DNA from: Ophiura sarsii
Lineage: Eukaryota; Echinodermata; Ophiuroidea; Amphilepidida; Ophiuridae
Direction of reading: 5' to 3'
DNA length: 64,000 nucleotides
Assembly (NCBI GenBank): GCA_035610835.1
Contig: CM069458.1
Location: 33,629,449-33,693,448 of the forward strand
Positions 1 to 12,485 of this stretch are shown one piece after another (position 1 is the first letter of the stretch; each line of letters starts with the position of its first letter). The position numbers and the translations under genes are program-made. A model generated the notes under the pieces. The model was not told the origin of the DNA. It did no database searches and saw only the letters and a list, made by a program, of their open reading frames with translations.

Positions 1-1641
1 CAGGAGGCTCATCCTAAAGTTCCTAAACACAATTCTGGGAAAATCTTGGGCAACAATTATTTCATAAAATCAGTGTTTTGGAACCTTTTGTGTGTATCAC
101 ACATCCACTGACAACCCCCCCAAAAAATAAAATAAAAAATAAAATAAAATAAAAACCCCAAATAAAAGTCACCTGCCCCGGCCAACCCTATTCGAGATGT
201 CCGTCCACTTTCAGACAGTATTCAAATTAAGTGGTAATCTGGGCTGAAGGCCTCAAATGCTGGCTGATAACCTAAATCGCAATGCAGGTTAGCCGTTTTA
301 TGACCATACTTTTTGAATATTTGTACTGAAATTACTTTAGCGAACAACCAAAAACATTGGTGGATAACCTGATTTCACAACCTGGTTATGCACTGGAAAT
401 CCTGATATTTAAAAAAAAATTGAACACTGCTTAATAGAGCAGGGTTTTTTTCTCATTTTTAATTAAAGGTCTTCCCACAATGCATTGCGCAAACACCAGC
501 CAACTAAAGTTTTTTCACACGATGCATTTGTTGAGCTCTTCAGTTTTAGAAATAAGAAAAAGGACCACTGATAACTAATTTATTCATTGATGTAAACTAG
601 AATCTAAGAGCTCCAGCGATGAACACGCTATAAAGCCATGATTGTGTGCATGTATGTCTATGGGAACTGCTACAAATTGGAGACCAGAATTAGGGCATTT
701 TGCAAAAAACGCAATGCATTGTGGTCGTGTCTTTAAAATCTTCTTTGATGTTTGCCTGGAGGAGAATACTCCTTATAATAGCGGCTGATTGAAAATTCCT
801 TAGATACACCCTGGTTTATGCTTGTCATGTCAGAGGTCTACTTAAATGCCCTGGATCCCCGGTACTATTGCAACAAGATCCTCAATCACTCTAAGCAATC
901 AATGTACATTAATCAATGTGGCTTAATTTAATTAACGCAACTGTGTCAAATTCATTTGTGTACAGATGTAATCTAAGAGTTGATCATTTATCATATTTAT
1001 TAAACCTGACACCAATATACAATTGGAAAATTAAATATAATTTAGCACATATATATGCCGGGGTTAATTTACGCACACGGTTTCCATCTCTGGATGAAGA
1101 ATAAGAGAATCCCCTAAGAATGATCTATCAACCGTATATTTATATGCATGGAACTTATTCAAGTTAGGGCTATTATAGGCTTGAGCATAGATCCTAGTAT
1201 CTATGCTTAGAGTTATAGGGTAAGGTCAGATTTAATGTTAGGGTTCCATAATAATTTGGTCAAACATAATAACCCTAAGGCATGTATTGAGAATATAACT
1301 ATCCGGGGAGAAAAATGGGTCAAATGAAGGGGGAAAGACCCGTTTCAAGAATTGACCTAAGTAATAATGAACACACTCTAAGACACAACTCTCCAGATGT
1401 TTCAGTTCGAAGATCCAACCTTTTTTCTCACAATTTGATAATTTGCCAAATATTTGTGTTTTTAAGTAAAACCCTGATTCCGATATTTCAAGTTCAACCC
1501 CTGCTTTTCATTAAAAATTAAATAATTCCATTCTATGTTACTATGACTGTGGGAGGGGGGGGGGGGGGGGTGATACATTCTATCATTCACCTCTTTCAGC
1601 CAAACCTGAATACCTGGGTGTCCTTCAAACGCAAGGTAACA
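1..1641. other. Intergenic, no gene seen
   Basis: I see no supported gene here. An A-rich low-complexity block built of AAAAT units lies at about 116-163, and a poly(G) run of about 19 bases at about 1552-1570. Short open frames have no recognisable domain and no codon bias. Confidence 0.6.
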
Positions 1642-1818
1642 GGCTATTCCATTTGAAATCCATACACCCCTACGGAAGACATTACTTTAATTTTTCACAC
1701 AGTTAGTGGGAATTTCAAATAGGGTTATCTGCAAGGGTGACTCCATTTGAAATATAATATATGGAAGATTAAGGTCATGTCTTCCATAGAGGGTGTATGG
1801 ATTCCAAATGGAATAGCC
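1642..1818. mobile_element. Short MITE with about 28-bp inverted ends
   Basis: The left end reads GGCTATTCCATTTGAAATCC and the right end is its near-perfect reverse complement, ending GGAATAGCC. The inverted match runs about 28 bases and includes a shared CATACACCC. The 177-bp interior has no ORF. The target duplication is unclear, so I do not assign a superfamily. Confidence 0.75.
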
Positions 1819-2451
1819 CGATTGTAAGAAAATCAAACTGAGAACAATTGTAAGTTGTAGAGCATATAGCAAAGATATGAAAGTCATAGGGAAAGATGCT
1901 AATGGTTTCTGGAAGAGTAGAAGAGGTGAACTAAGTCTAATGTATCAAAAGTTCATACCGTCAATAAAACATAATTTGTACGAAGTGTTACAAATCTTTA
2001 CCTACAATAACTTATGATGAGTGGGGACCATCTATAAGACACAGGATAATATAGAATTTCCTATTTTAGTAGCCATTATAATAGGTCTAATCAAGGTCTA
2101 GGTAAATAGTGAAAACCCCATCCAAGCCCCTAGTCTCATCTGGCCCATCCAGGCCCGCAGCATCGTCCAAAGCATGATACATATATCACAATACAAGACT
2201 GCCAAGAGCGTCAACCTGCGACACCGCAGGTAACAATGTGCATAGCATGGTAACACCAGCACCAAAAGGGTGTCCTTCAACCACTAATTGTAACAGTTGT
2301 CCTCACCATGTTTCAGTAATATTGTATGGGATCAAAATATCGAAGAGTCAATCTTAAAGATTGTGCTGAGGGAAGGATCTTTAAAGATTGAAAATATTCA
2401 ATCTAATAAGAATTCTTTTTAAAATTAAGATTGATTTTTAAGAGTGTATGT

Positions 2452-2653
2452 GACATGATTGGCAGTTTTAAATTTCGATATTTGTCCGTCATTCAAAATC
2501 AAAGGAAGGTGAAAAATGCTACAGTACATGTATGGTCCAAACCCACTAAAATTGAACTTCTAGTTTTAAAGTTACAAACAGTTTACCAACTGAGAAAACA
2601 AAGTAAAACATAAGAATTTGTCACTTCCTTTTACCGATAACTCAAAATCAATG
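2452..2653 (+). repeat. Dispersed repeat, shared with 45.75-45.92 kb
   Basis: This interval closely matches 45,750-45,925 in the same orientation: GGCAGTTTTAAATTT, then CAAACCC.ACTAAAAT, then ACTGAGAAAACAAAGTAAAA and TAACTCAAAATCAAT. The copy at 45.7 kb keeps inverted ends and sits inside another element. This one has lost its right end, so it is a truncated copy. Confidence 0.7.
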
Positions 2654-3334
2654 TAACAACTAACATCAGAGTGTATTCCAGTGAACAAAACAGAACTCTG
2701 ATGTCACGGACTCTGATGTCATTACAGCACAGAATTATGTGAATGAAGAATAATTGTCCATGGCTTGTTTCTACTGGACTGTCGCTATTAGCGCTTATAT
2801 GAGCTAAATACTATCACAATAATGACTTAGGAAAGTGCAACATTGAATAGCATTTGTTGAGAAAAACTATGGTCAAACTCTACCCCATTTATAACTGGCA
2901 CATTTTTCAGCTGGCAGTGATGCAGCGCAGCTCATCGCTCCAGTGTTTACACTAATTATATACGATAATGAACAGTCTACAACATGAACACATGATCTAA
3001 TCTAAACATGTATTCAAAACCGCTCCTGTTACATTTCCCCAAATGTCATTAATGATGCGCCACAGAGAGGCCAGTGCTGCAGGGTTCAGTGAATGTCATG
3101 CAGAATAGGGTAAATTTCCTGGCATTTCCTGCTCAAGTTTTAATTAGTCTGTGAGGGACATCACCCCCTCCCCACATCGATTGATAAACATCACAAGAAA
3201 TGTTCTCACTTCCTTTCAAGGGAACCTAGAACCTAACAAGCTGTCAACAAAAATGCACCATGAGGATATTTAACGTTCCCGTAACTATCATAACAGGAAG
3301 ACTTGATCTTTAGACCCTTCATCACTCGGATTTG

Positions 3335-3625
3335 GTTTGGTCGGGGGTGTGCGGCTGGAGATTCAAAACCCCTACCCATTTTAAGGGGTGATTTTGGAAA
3401 AGACGGTCCCCATTTCTAGGGGTTTTGCTTCATTTTAGACCCAATTTTCGCAAATTATCGGGAAAATAGACCTAATATTTGCAAATTTTCGCGAAAATAG
3501 ACAAAAATTTCACGAAAATAGACCCCACGTTTAGGGATTTTTTGCCAAAAAAGCTACCCATTGGAGCGGCACACCCCCGTATACCGTCTTGGGCGAGTAC
3601 CCCCCCCCCCCCCCCCCCCCCCCCC
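3335..3625 (-). repeat. Repeat bounded by GGTGTGCCGC and a long poly(C) run
   Basis: Read on the minus strand, the poly(C) run at about 3,601-3,625 becomes poly(G), then GTACTCGCC, then GGGGGTGTGCCGC. The element at 31,015-31,369 has the same order: poly(G), CACTC, GGGGTGTGCCGC. Both interiors hold AAAATTTTCG-like segments. At the opposite edge (about 3,344) a second GGGGGTGTGCGGC appears, suggesting inverted ends. Confidence 0.5.
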
Positions 3626-4417
3626 GAGCCATCAGCACCAATTTCGACACCACATGTTTGAGATGCATCCAAGATGATCAAATCTGACAATTTCTATTTG
3701 AGTACCTTATACAAATTTGATTTCCCCTTGAACATATGCACACACTTTGTGCCGCCAGCAGTACGAATATGGACCCTACAATTGACCTGTTTTTTTATTT
3801 AAAAAAAGACCCACGTTTTTACCTGAGAGCCGTAATTTCCCCTCACACTTGACATAGCTCTGGTTATCAGAGCTGTCTATGGCTCAAATACTAATAGTAA
3901 TAATAACATGTTAGCAGCACAGATCCTCAAAATCTGTGTTATCGGATTTTTCTATGGCTTAAAATACTAATACAACATGTTAATAGCACAAATCTTCAAC
4001 ATATGTGTTTGTTCGATGGGTCGCCCTTGGACAGACATCGGATTCAGACAGTCAGAGGATCTATTATTAGATCTAATTTGACAAAGTTTGCTGATATTTT
4101 TAGAAAAAAAGCTGAACTCCAGACATTGATTTTCTTAAAATAATTTTGAACAAAAGGGGTCATTTGTATACCAGAAGTGGAAAAGGCAAATCTCTGTATT
4201 AAACCTGAGTACCCCTCCAATAATTGGAGTATACCTACTTGTAGCATCCCTAACCAGATGGTAGTGTTCTCATATCATCAGCTTCATATTTATAAGAACT
4301 AATGAATTTTCTTGTGATTTATTATTTTAATATGTTTTAAGAGGACATGTAAGCTCCGGCTAGCTTCAAAGTCACTTTGACAGTCCACTACACAGAATGA
4401 TGCATATCATTGTGCAT

Positions 4418-4462
4418 TACAGCGCTTTGATCACTTTGGAAAGGTGCTATATAAATACTAAT
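4418..4462 (+). repeat. LINE/SINE 3'-tail-like segment
   Basis: CAGCGCTTTGATCACTTTGG followed by AAAGGTGCTATATAAATAC resembles the conserved 3' tail of L2/CR1-type non-LTR retrotransposons (a GCGCTTTGAG...GGCGCTATATAAAT pattern). A related tail ends the LINE remnant near 12,420-12,485. Only the tail is left here. Confidence 0.5.
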
Positions 4463-6147
4463 AGCACATACACAGCCAGTCCAGAGTTCCACAAATTTCA
4501 CTTATCGTACAGCTTCAGAGTGCTATAAATTTGACATCGTAAATAACCTGATTAATCATATCCCAACTTGGTGCTTGTGTGTTTAGTAGATGATTGTCTA
4601 TCTTGATCAGTGTTGCTTGAATCAAAACTTCTAAGTTCTATCAGTGTCCAACTGTGCAGGGTTTGTACAGCAGAGTTCTGCCACATAAATCATCACTAAT
4701 ACCAGTACTGTCGATGAGTGCTATTAATTCCTTATAGCTCTCGGCAGCTACGCTGCCTCGTGCTATAAGTCATACTAATTATTATTATTCTTCAGATGTA
4801 ATTGTAAGGAACTGACTGGTTTATATTCAAATATAATCTAGGCACTTAAGGGGTTGGGGGGGACTCAAGGAAGTTTTTTATCTGATTTTTAGAATAAAAG
4901 TATATCTTTTTGGAAAGGAAATGGATCAGATAATCTAAATTTGGAGTCAATTTTGACCCAAAATGTTGATTTTTTGAGAAAATCACAAAATTCACTTTTT
5001 TGACCCATTTTTGTTGTTGTTGCCAGAGCTAACAAAAATAATTTTGAGTATAAAATGCCCAAATCTCTTGATGATGAAGTATCAATTTATACTTGCCATC
5101 CTTTTCCAATAAGGAATCACTTATGGGGGCACATCACTAAATAAATGTCCCATTGGATTACAAGTAAAATAGGCGCAACTCAGCCTCGTTTATTTTCTCT
5201 TAGTACCCATTTTTAACATGTCGGGAATGCTTGCAGTCGAAGATCATGCTTTGAATTTTATTAAAATCGTCAAAAAGTGTATGTCTTAATTTAATTTTAC
5301 GATAAGATCATTTAAACAGCACCACCCTGATGATCCATATGATAAATCAACATTTTGCAACATCCTGACCAAAGTACTCAAATTATCTTTCATTTCATTT
5401 GTATCAATCAAGCCAAACTGATTCCCAAAGGACCCCAAATTAACACAAAATTGGTTTTTGTTTTAGCCGGAACGTACTACCATTACACAAAACGAGGAGT
5501 GATTTATGTTGTGCACCTTAAAAAGCACTGAAGCGATTGCTTTTATAAAATGGCCATGAAAGACATTGATATATATCCTACTTTCACTCGATAGAACTTG
5601 ATCAATCAATATCACTCAGGTTTCCTAAAAGTAGACTTTTATCACCCACTATACCTATGATTTCAATATCAATTTATGACATGATACTTGCTTTGAGTTT
5701 GGTCACATTATAGTTTTATCCAAAGAATACTCAACTCTAGAAGTTGCACTGGCCCCAAATCCAAAATGCGACGCGACTTGTTATTGTGACATTCCACACT
5801 AATTAAATATGCAATGCAAGCCTTTGCATATGAAACTGTGCTGCGTTGTGCCATGCGTCTTGCGTTAGTGGGTGGGGCTACGCCGGATTGCAGATATTCA
5901 GCAACGCAACTGATGCGCTCCATCAATGAGACGCGTCGGCGCCCGTATGTGCGTTAAAACGTTGCGTAAAAAGAAAAAAATGAGACGCAGTGCGCTGTCC
6001 GGCTTGACAACGAAATAGAACAAAAAAATGCCAAATACCCCAGATCGCACAGTGACCACGGTCAAAGTCCGTTAGCGCTTGGCCTGTGGTTTTGTCATTC
6101 GTGAAAAGGATACCCTTCGGGAAAAAAGAACAGACTGTTGTGAGTAA

Positions 6148-6257
6148 CAGGCCTGGAAAAAATGTGGAATTCGGGAAGCTCCTTCCCGGGATATTTGTGT
6201 ATTTTGAGGGAAATAATTTTGTTTGCTTCCCGGGAAATATACATTTTTCCAGCCCTG
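6148..6257. mobile_element. 110-bp hAT-type MITE with perfect 8-bp TSD
   Basis: Left end CAGGCCTGGAAAAA and right end TTTTTCCAGCCCTG are inverted repeats. The element is flanked by GTGAGTAA at 6,140-6,147 and again at 6,258-6,265. An 8-bp duplication with CAG...CTG ends is the hAT signature. The interior holds paired CCCGGGA motifs and has no coding capacity. A related element lies at 29,621-29,782. Confidence 0.88.
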
Positions 6258-6265
6258 GTGAGTAA

Positions 6266-8730
6266 GATACAGGATTATTTTGTTATTTTTAGCAGATAAT
6301 AGCTTGCGTTTTGTGTGTGTTTTAGATGAGAATTGCGGGGAACGAAGCGTTTCTATTGGCCACTGTTTTCCGAGGGAAGTTGCGTGTCATATCGTTATGT
6401 TCATGCCTTGCTGGATAAAGGTAGTATGCAAAAATGCATAAATAAGAACTGGAGGCTTGAGACCCTTCCCCAATCTATGGGTTTTTGTTAGAAACAAATA
6501 ATAGGTACAACCAACCACTTGCAGATTCTGAATATTTTATAAACTCGACCCAGTTTTACTGAGACATTTTATGGGACACTCTAAAAATAAAATAAACCCC
6601 AACTAAGTACAAAGCTTTAACATTCTGTATAGTTTAATGAACTCTTTCGTAGGGCAGGATATCCTCAATACACTTGATATTATTTAACCCTGCTTGCTCA
6701 TCTCGATTTACTCTGAATTGCATGTCATATAGAAGAACAACTGTTTGATCTACACATACATGTTTTGGTTCATTCTTTTATAGGTGATCTGACTCTACAT
6801 AATTACTGAATTGAAGGCCTCCAAATACATCAAATGTACAGATAACATTGCATTCAACGAAAACCTGTTTAGACATATGCCTTTTATGACTCACACTGTG
6901 CCACACTACTGTACTATATAGTGGTTATTAATAAAAGGCCAAAACAAATTCTTTTTTGAAAAAAGTTCAAAATTGGGCAGTGATTTCAGGAAGTATCTTC
7001 TGGTGTGAGCAACATTTGGCCTATGGAGCCCTTTACCACGTTTACACCTCAAAAACGCATAACCAAATACAAATATAAACCACATATAACTTTTTAGAGA
7101 ACTAAATAATTAATTGTAAGAGCGTAACCAAGGTATTGTTTGTTTGTTTGTTGGAGTGGTTTTGTTTGAATGTTTGTTCTTTTGTATGTGGGTCAGTCCG
7201 TGCAGACACACGCTTGGGTCCTGATAGGACCAGATCAGAGCACACAGTTTCTGAAAATCAGGAAGTACATACACAATTGTGTGTTTCAAATTGTTTGAAA
7301 CACACTTCACTTTTTCCCTCCCATTATTTTTGGAACACACTGTACAAGTCAAGAGCTGTGAATATGGGGAGAAAAGGGAACATTTTCCAGGATCAGGGGT
7401 GAGACTGGGTGACTGGTGGCTGACAAGTGCGACATTTGACTCACATTTTGGATCCCATTTTAACATTGCTGCAAGCATATTCTCAAACTAAAAGCATCTA
7501 GTACTGACCCAGGAGAGATGCTAAGTCTATTTCACTTTTTTTTAAACCTGGAGAACACTCAATTTCTCAAACTATCATGATACCTGAGACCATAAAAACT
7601 AAAACTTTGGTTTCCAGATTTATTTTTAACCCTAACCCGGCCCCCAGGTTTTTAAACAAAATTGGGAGAGGGGACACGATAAACCAATAAATTGCTGATC
7701 CCTGACCAGGAATCGATCCGGGGACCCGACCCCCCCCCCCCCCCCCCCCCCCCCCGCACATCAGGTTCATGCACTCTGTTTATTACATCATAAAAATCCA
7801 GCCACGCATGCGCTTGGAGATAGTCTCTGGACGTGGTATTTTGCAGTATTTGGTAGGGTTATAGTTCTACCCCCTGTTTTGGGGACATGCTGTAACTCTG
7901 GTCACGCTTGTTCTCCAATACTGCTGTGCTAATTTAACCAGCCCTTCTAAAATATTTTCTGATATTCATGAAATTGAAACAACCTTTATTCTTAAAGCTT
8001 AAAAGCTGAATGTACAATGATTGGGTGGGCGGTGCATCTCTTTTGACACCCTTGGGGGAATGGAACAAGTCCTTGTCACCCCTCTCCCAGCTTCTAACCC
8101 TTAGGAACCTTTTGAACTTTTTAAACTATATTCCTGGGGCATCCGGCCAAAATTATTTATAAATATGTTTGAGGTTCCCATTCTAACTTACTTTTCTGAT
8201 CTGAAACTACATAAGTCTCGTTTAAATTTTGATAGAGGATGCAAAAATAACTTCAAAGTTAGAGATGGGAATGAATCACACTTAGTATAAATGATAAACA
8301 CAAGATGTTCAAAACCAGCAGGAATTGTTCAGATACTATTTCATCAGGGTCTCAGGTGTTCTTGTTCTGAACTAGCCCTCCCTTTGAGGAGCATTGTCAA
8401 AGCAAAAGAGTGCAGTCGCTACTGATGTCCCTACCCCTGAACCATTCCCCTCAACCCTTACCCCCTTCTTCTACATTTAGAAAATGGTGTAGGAGTGCTC
8501 TAGTTAGAAACTAGCCCTTGGAGAATCATTGTCACATAAACACAGTACAGTGGCAACTGCTTCCCATTCACCCACAACCAGGGGTAGCATTAACCCCCAA
8601 TTGGGGTGAAGAATGACCCCCCCCCCCCCCCCTAAATGAAATGTTCACCCCCTCATATTGGGTCTTTTTAAAAGCTCGTGTTGAAATCAGATCTCCAACT
8701 TTTGGACCTGTAGCCTACGGTTGCTATATA
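6266..8730. other. Intergenic with scattered repeats
   Basis: I see no supported gene. The stretch contains a dispersed repeat at about 7,136-7,245 and poly(C) runs at about 7,730-7,755 and 8,617-8,632. The poly(Gly)-containing reading frame over 7,567-7,770 is a by-product of the poly(C) run. Confidence 0.55.
7136..7245 (+). repeat. Dispersed repeat (GTTT)n-GACACACGCTTGGGTCCTGA
   Basis: A (TTTG)n tract is followed by GACACACGCTTGGGTCCTGA and GGACCA. The same order occurs in reverse complement at about 40,350-40,470, after a longer (CAAA)n tract. The two copies define an interspersed repeat of unknown class. Confidence 0.6.
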
Positions 8731-10420
8731 CACTACCGCCCGGAACTGCTTACGCACACCATCGGAAGAACTTGTTCCCCAAACAGTATTCTAATTTTAC
8801 CCATATCAAGGTCAAATCCTATTTATATAGGTGCCTGGATATCTTCTCATTCATAAATTCATCTTTCCTTGACCTTGTAGCCTACACATTTGTCAAAATA
8901 AATATCTTTCTCAGGTCGCTATTTTCTCTATGGGGAAATCCCATGCAATTCTCGCCTCATTAATATTCATGAGCTCATTATCGCTGTTATAGCGCTATGG
9001 GATATCCTTGCTTGCGAAAATCATCTCCGACAAATCATTATTTTTACATTATTTTACAAAATGTAAACACTTATAATTATCATGACAGGGATCTGTAATG
9101 GTAATTAATACCTAAAACATGTCTCGTGTTTTGAAAATGTTACTGGAATTTCCAAAAAAAAAGCTGATTCTTCGAGACAAAACTTTATTAAAGTTTTGGT
9201 TGTAGAATGATACCTGTCGCGAACTGGGAACCAGCAAAATCTTCGGACTAAAACTTGCAGCAGCAATTACAATTTTGCATACAGGGGTATTCTGTCATAT
9301 TGAAATGTGCGCCTAGAACATGGGTTATAAATACATCAGACTGGTGGACATGAAGTGTACACAAAGCACACCATACATTTTTATACACCATTGAGCTCAT
9401 GTTGGTGAAAATGGCTGGTTAAATTGTAATCTTCCCATTTTTGAGTTACCAAAATGCTCAAAGTAGTGACACCTCCTAGCGAGACGGCTTGTCAAGTCTG
9501 TTTAGAGAAATGTGAGACCAGCCAAGCCTGACCTACGCTATTGGAAAATATTAATCACCCAATATAAGTATAGTTAACTCGTGATCCAACATACATTATT
9601 TTGAATGGACTTGTTCGAATCCTTTGTTAGACTAGAATCGATCACCCTTTTAGCGCATTCTTTTTTGAATGGGAGTTGACTATTGCAATGTGAAAGATAG
9701 AGATATGGCCCAATTAAATCACATCTGGCAGTTAAAGTTCGGGTTTGCATAGTATGGTGGGCTGTTGGGCTATGTTGTTCCAATAACATAGCCGACAACT
9801 GATGGAAAAAATATCGACTGACCTACATATCCATTGTACTGAATGCAAACCATTGTCGCGGTGATTTTAAAACCTGCCAGGGCCATGTGCTGCCTTGTGC
9901 GAAATACAGACAAACTGCGAGGTTCTCTGGTGTGTATTGGATCACTGATTTTTAAACCAAAATAATAAAATTGTCTTTTAAATGTCAGGTTTTTCTCGGA
10001 AATTTAAATTACCTCCTCAGAAAATTACCATGTTTTAGGCATTTATAAGGACTGCGCATCCTTATATAGCATATTGTATTTGTGAATATAACAATTAATT
10101 ATTTAAAAAAAATGGATTTTTCAGAGAAGGTGTAGATGAGACAGAATTTCCCCATAGCGCAATAATAGCGGTAATGAGCTCATGAATATTAATGAGGCAA
10201 ATGTCTATGGGATTTTACTGTGTAGATTTTGACTTGTCTCGAATTATTGAGTTTTGTATGAAATGCGATGATCGTAACATGCAACAAACATGAATTTATG
10301 AAGAAGAACTATATATTGAACACATGCAACTCGTTACTAGTGAAAATAATCAATAGTATGTTCATAGAAGATGGATTTTCTAGGATATAATCACTGCGTA
10401 AGCAGTTCCGGGCGGTAGTG
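8731..10420. mobile_element. 1.69-kb non-autonomous transposon, 26-bp TIRs
   Basis: The left end CACTACCGCCCGGAACTG and the right end are perfect inverted repeats of 26 bases (8,731-8,756 and 10,395-10,420). Flanking bases are TATA on both sides, consistent with a TA or TATA target and so with a Tc1/mariner-like mechanism; the CACTA start leaves CACTA-type as an alternative. A second inverted pair sits inside: ATTAATATTCATGAGCTCAT at about 8,960 and again near 10,175. No transposase-like ORF is visible. The element splits poly(C)-associated sequence. Confidence 0.85.
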
Positions 10421-11579
10421 TATATGGTCACAATATTTTTCACCTCCAAAAACTTATTATTTTCAACCCCATTTTTGGATTATTTACATGCTCGAGGATG
10501 AAAAAAAGACCCCAAAGTTTGGGCCTTTATAATGCAAATAACATATTATATTGAAAATTTTAGACACTTAACAATAAACAGGGAACATTTTACAAACAGG
10601 AGGGTATTGTTTTTCTGAACAGGAGCAAATTTGAAGAGTTAAACATATGGAACTTTTGGTCAATAGTAATTTTGAGCAAATTTTTGTTTACATCTTACAT
10701 GTAGTTATAAAGTTGAAATGTTCACGCTATATTTAGTTTCGCCTTTTCGCGCTCAAACCAGCTACCGCAAAAATAACATAAAACACAAATATTTTTCTTA
10801 TGCATAGGTCTATGTGGGGAAGCTACAAATTGCGAATTTAAAAACACACAGAATATTTAATCACAAAAAAATAATCACACAAAAATTACCACTTCTACAG
10901 TACATTCTTGCAAGCAAAGACGCAAGCATCATGGATTAGTCTAATACAGAGACTTCTACATTAGGGATTATAGAGTTTTTCCCGATTATAAAGGCTTTAA
11001 TACAAGGCTAACTACATCAACGTTTAAAAGACGGATACTCCAGTTTATTTTGAACCTACTAACATCTACACACAGTACTTGTAAGCAGCTTGTAAGAAGA
11101 TATACAAATCTGAAAGAATAATAATTATAATTAATTTGTTTAAATATAAACAAAACAAACAAAAATAAAAGTCTTGTACACAAATTAGTTGAGGCCCCGG
11201 GTGGTTTCAGTCAACATTGACTTTGGGAACGCAAGATTGTTCCCAAAATCTAGGAAAAGGGAGTTGTTCATATCATGTCAGCGATTTCCCAAAATTAGGT
11301 GTGGGTTTTTAAAAGCTATGTTCGCTAAAAAAAATTGTATTGTGTCATATATCAAATAGTCCTTGGATAGGAAATGGGATATTTGAAGCAAGTGTGTTAA
11401 AAAAAAGGGGACTATTTAGAAAATGTCCTTGAAATGGTAAAAAAGGGGTGTTTTTCAGACAAAATGTCCTTGCTTTTGTGCGAAAAAGGGGTCAACTGAG
11501 CAAAATTATCCTTGACATAGGTTGGTATGTCAACATCCGGAAACAATCATGCGTTACCCCTCTGAATATAAAGAGAAAA
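10421..11579. other. Intergenic, no gene seen
   Basis: This is AT-rich sequence without a supported ORF. Near 11,330-11,520 there are repeated AAAAAGGGG...TGTCCTTG units, about three diverged copies, of unknown origin. Confidence 0.5.
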
Positions 11580-11808
11580 CCGGGACTCAAGGCCGTAGGA
11601 AAAAATAACCTTATTTTAATAGTGTACTCGAGTGTACGCTCTTTCTCTCAAAATCTTCTTTGCATCCCGGCTACAGGAAACACAAACGTTTACAGTAACA
11701 GAACTTTTGCGATCATAGCACCAAAGATTTGGAACAGTTTTAATACCATCATATATTCACTCAATGTCATCTATTGGCCAATTTAAGAAGTGACTCAATA
11801 CTCATATA

Positions 11809-12267
11809 CCGTATTATCCCTATTAAGCGCCCAGGGCGGTTAGCAAAGTCATTTTGGGTGGGCGCTTATTATGTTACCTTTTTTAAACTCATTTATCGTA
11901 CTAAATAAAATGTACAAGTGGTCATTTGATGGTCATTTGAAGATGCTGACCATTTGATGGTCATTTGAAGATGCTGACCATTTGATGGTCATTTGAAGAT
12001 GCTGACCATTTGATGTACTACGTACAATGTACAAACTTGTGGTAATTAGAGAAGGCTGACCACTTGCCGTACTAACGAAAATGTACAATTGGTCATTTGA
12101 GGAGGGTGACCATTTCATGTACTAAATGAAATATGTAAAAGTGGTCATTTGAGGATGCTGACCATTTGAAAAGGTGGGCGCTTATAAGGGATTGTTTGTT
12201 GGTAGTCATTGAGAAAAACAGGGGTGGGCGCTCATAAGGTCCTGGGCGCTTAATAGGGATAATACGG
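11809..12267. mobile_element. 459-bp TA-flanked MITE with internal minisatellite
   Basis: The ends are perfect inverted repeats: CCGTATTATCCCTATTAAG at left and CTTAATAGGGATAATACGG at right, extending about 27 bases. TA stands on each side. It is inserted into the LINE remnant's 3' region. The centre holds a 28-bp tandem repeat (about 11,935-12,012, three near-identical units) built from GGTCATTTGA and its inverse TGACCATTTGA. Confidence 0.88.
11928..12015. repeat. 28-bp minisatellite, about 3 copies
   Basis: Units read TGGTCATTTGAAGATGC followed by TGACCATTTGA. Each unit carries an inverted half, so single strands can fold. Degenerate units continue to about 12,175. The array lies wholly within the MITE. 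Confidence 0.85.
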
Positions 12268-12485
12268 TATTGACATAGTGTCTAATTGTTTAGTATATTG
12301 TTTTTTGTCAACTATTGTGCAGGCCCTCTACATTTTTGATATGCAGTTCCTGTATGTCTCTCATATATTATTTTTGTATTTTATGTATTTGTACTTTACT
12401 CTTTGTATTTTTAAATAAGCGCTTTGAGAACTTGTTATAAGGTGCTCTATAAGTATTTTGTATTATTATTATTATTATTATTACT

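Larger units (their letters stand above)
2654..6139. other. Intergenic with degraded repeats
   Basis: I see no supported gene. Recognisable pieces are a G-tailed repeat at about 3,330-3,625 and a LINE-type tail at about 4,418-4,462, listed separately. The rest shows no domain-bearing ORF. Confidence 0.55.
11580..12485 (+). pseudogene. CR1/L2-like LINE 3' end, broken
   Basis: A frame over about 11,590-11,786 ends with a segment containing NRTFAIIAPKIWNSFN. This matches the usual C-terminal signature of CR1/L2-like reverse transcriptases (R.F...AP.LWN.LP). After a MITE insertion (11,809-12,267) the 3' UTR resumes and ends with AAGCGCTTTGAGAAC, GGTGCTCTATAAGTA and a (TTA)n microsatellite at about 12,460-12,482. 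That is the canonical tail of these LINEs. No reverse-transcriptase palm domain is present, so this is a 5'-truncated dead copy. Confidence 0.75.
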
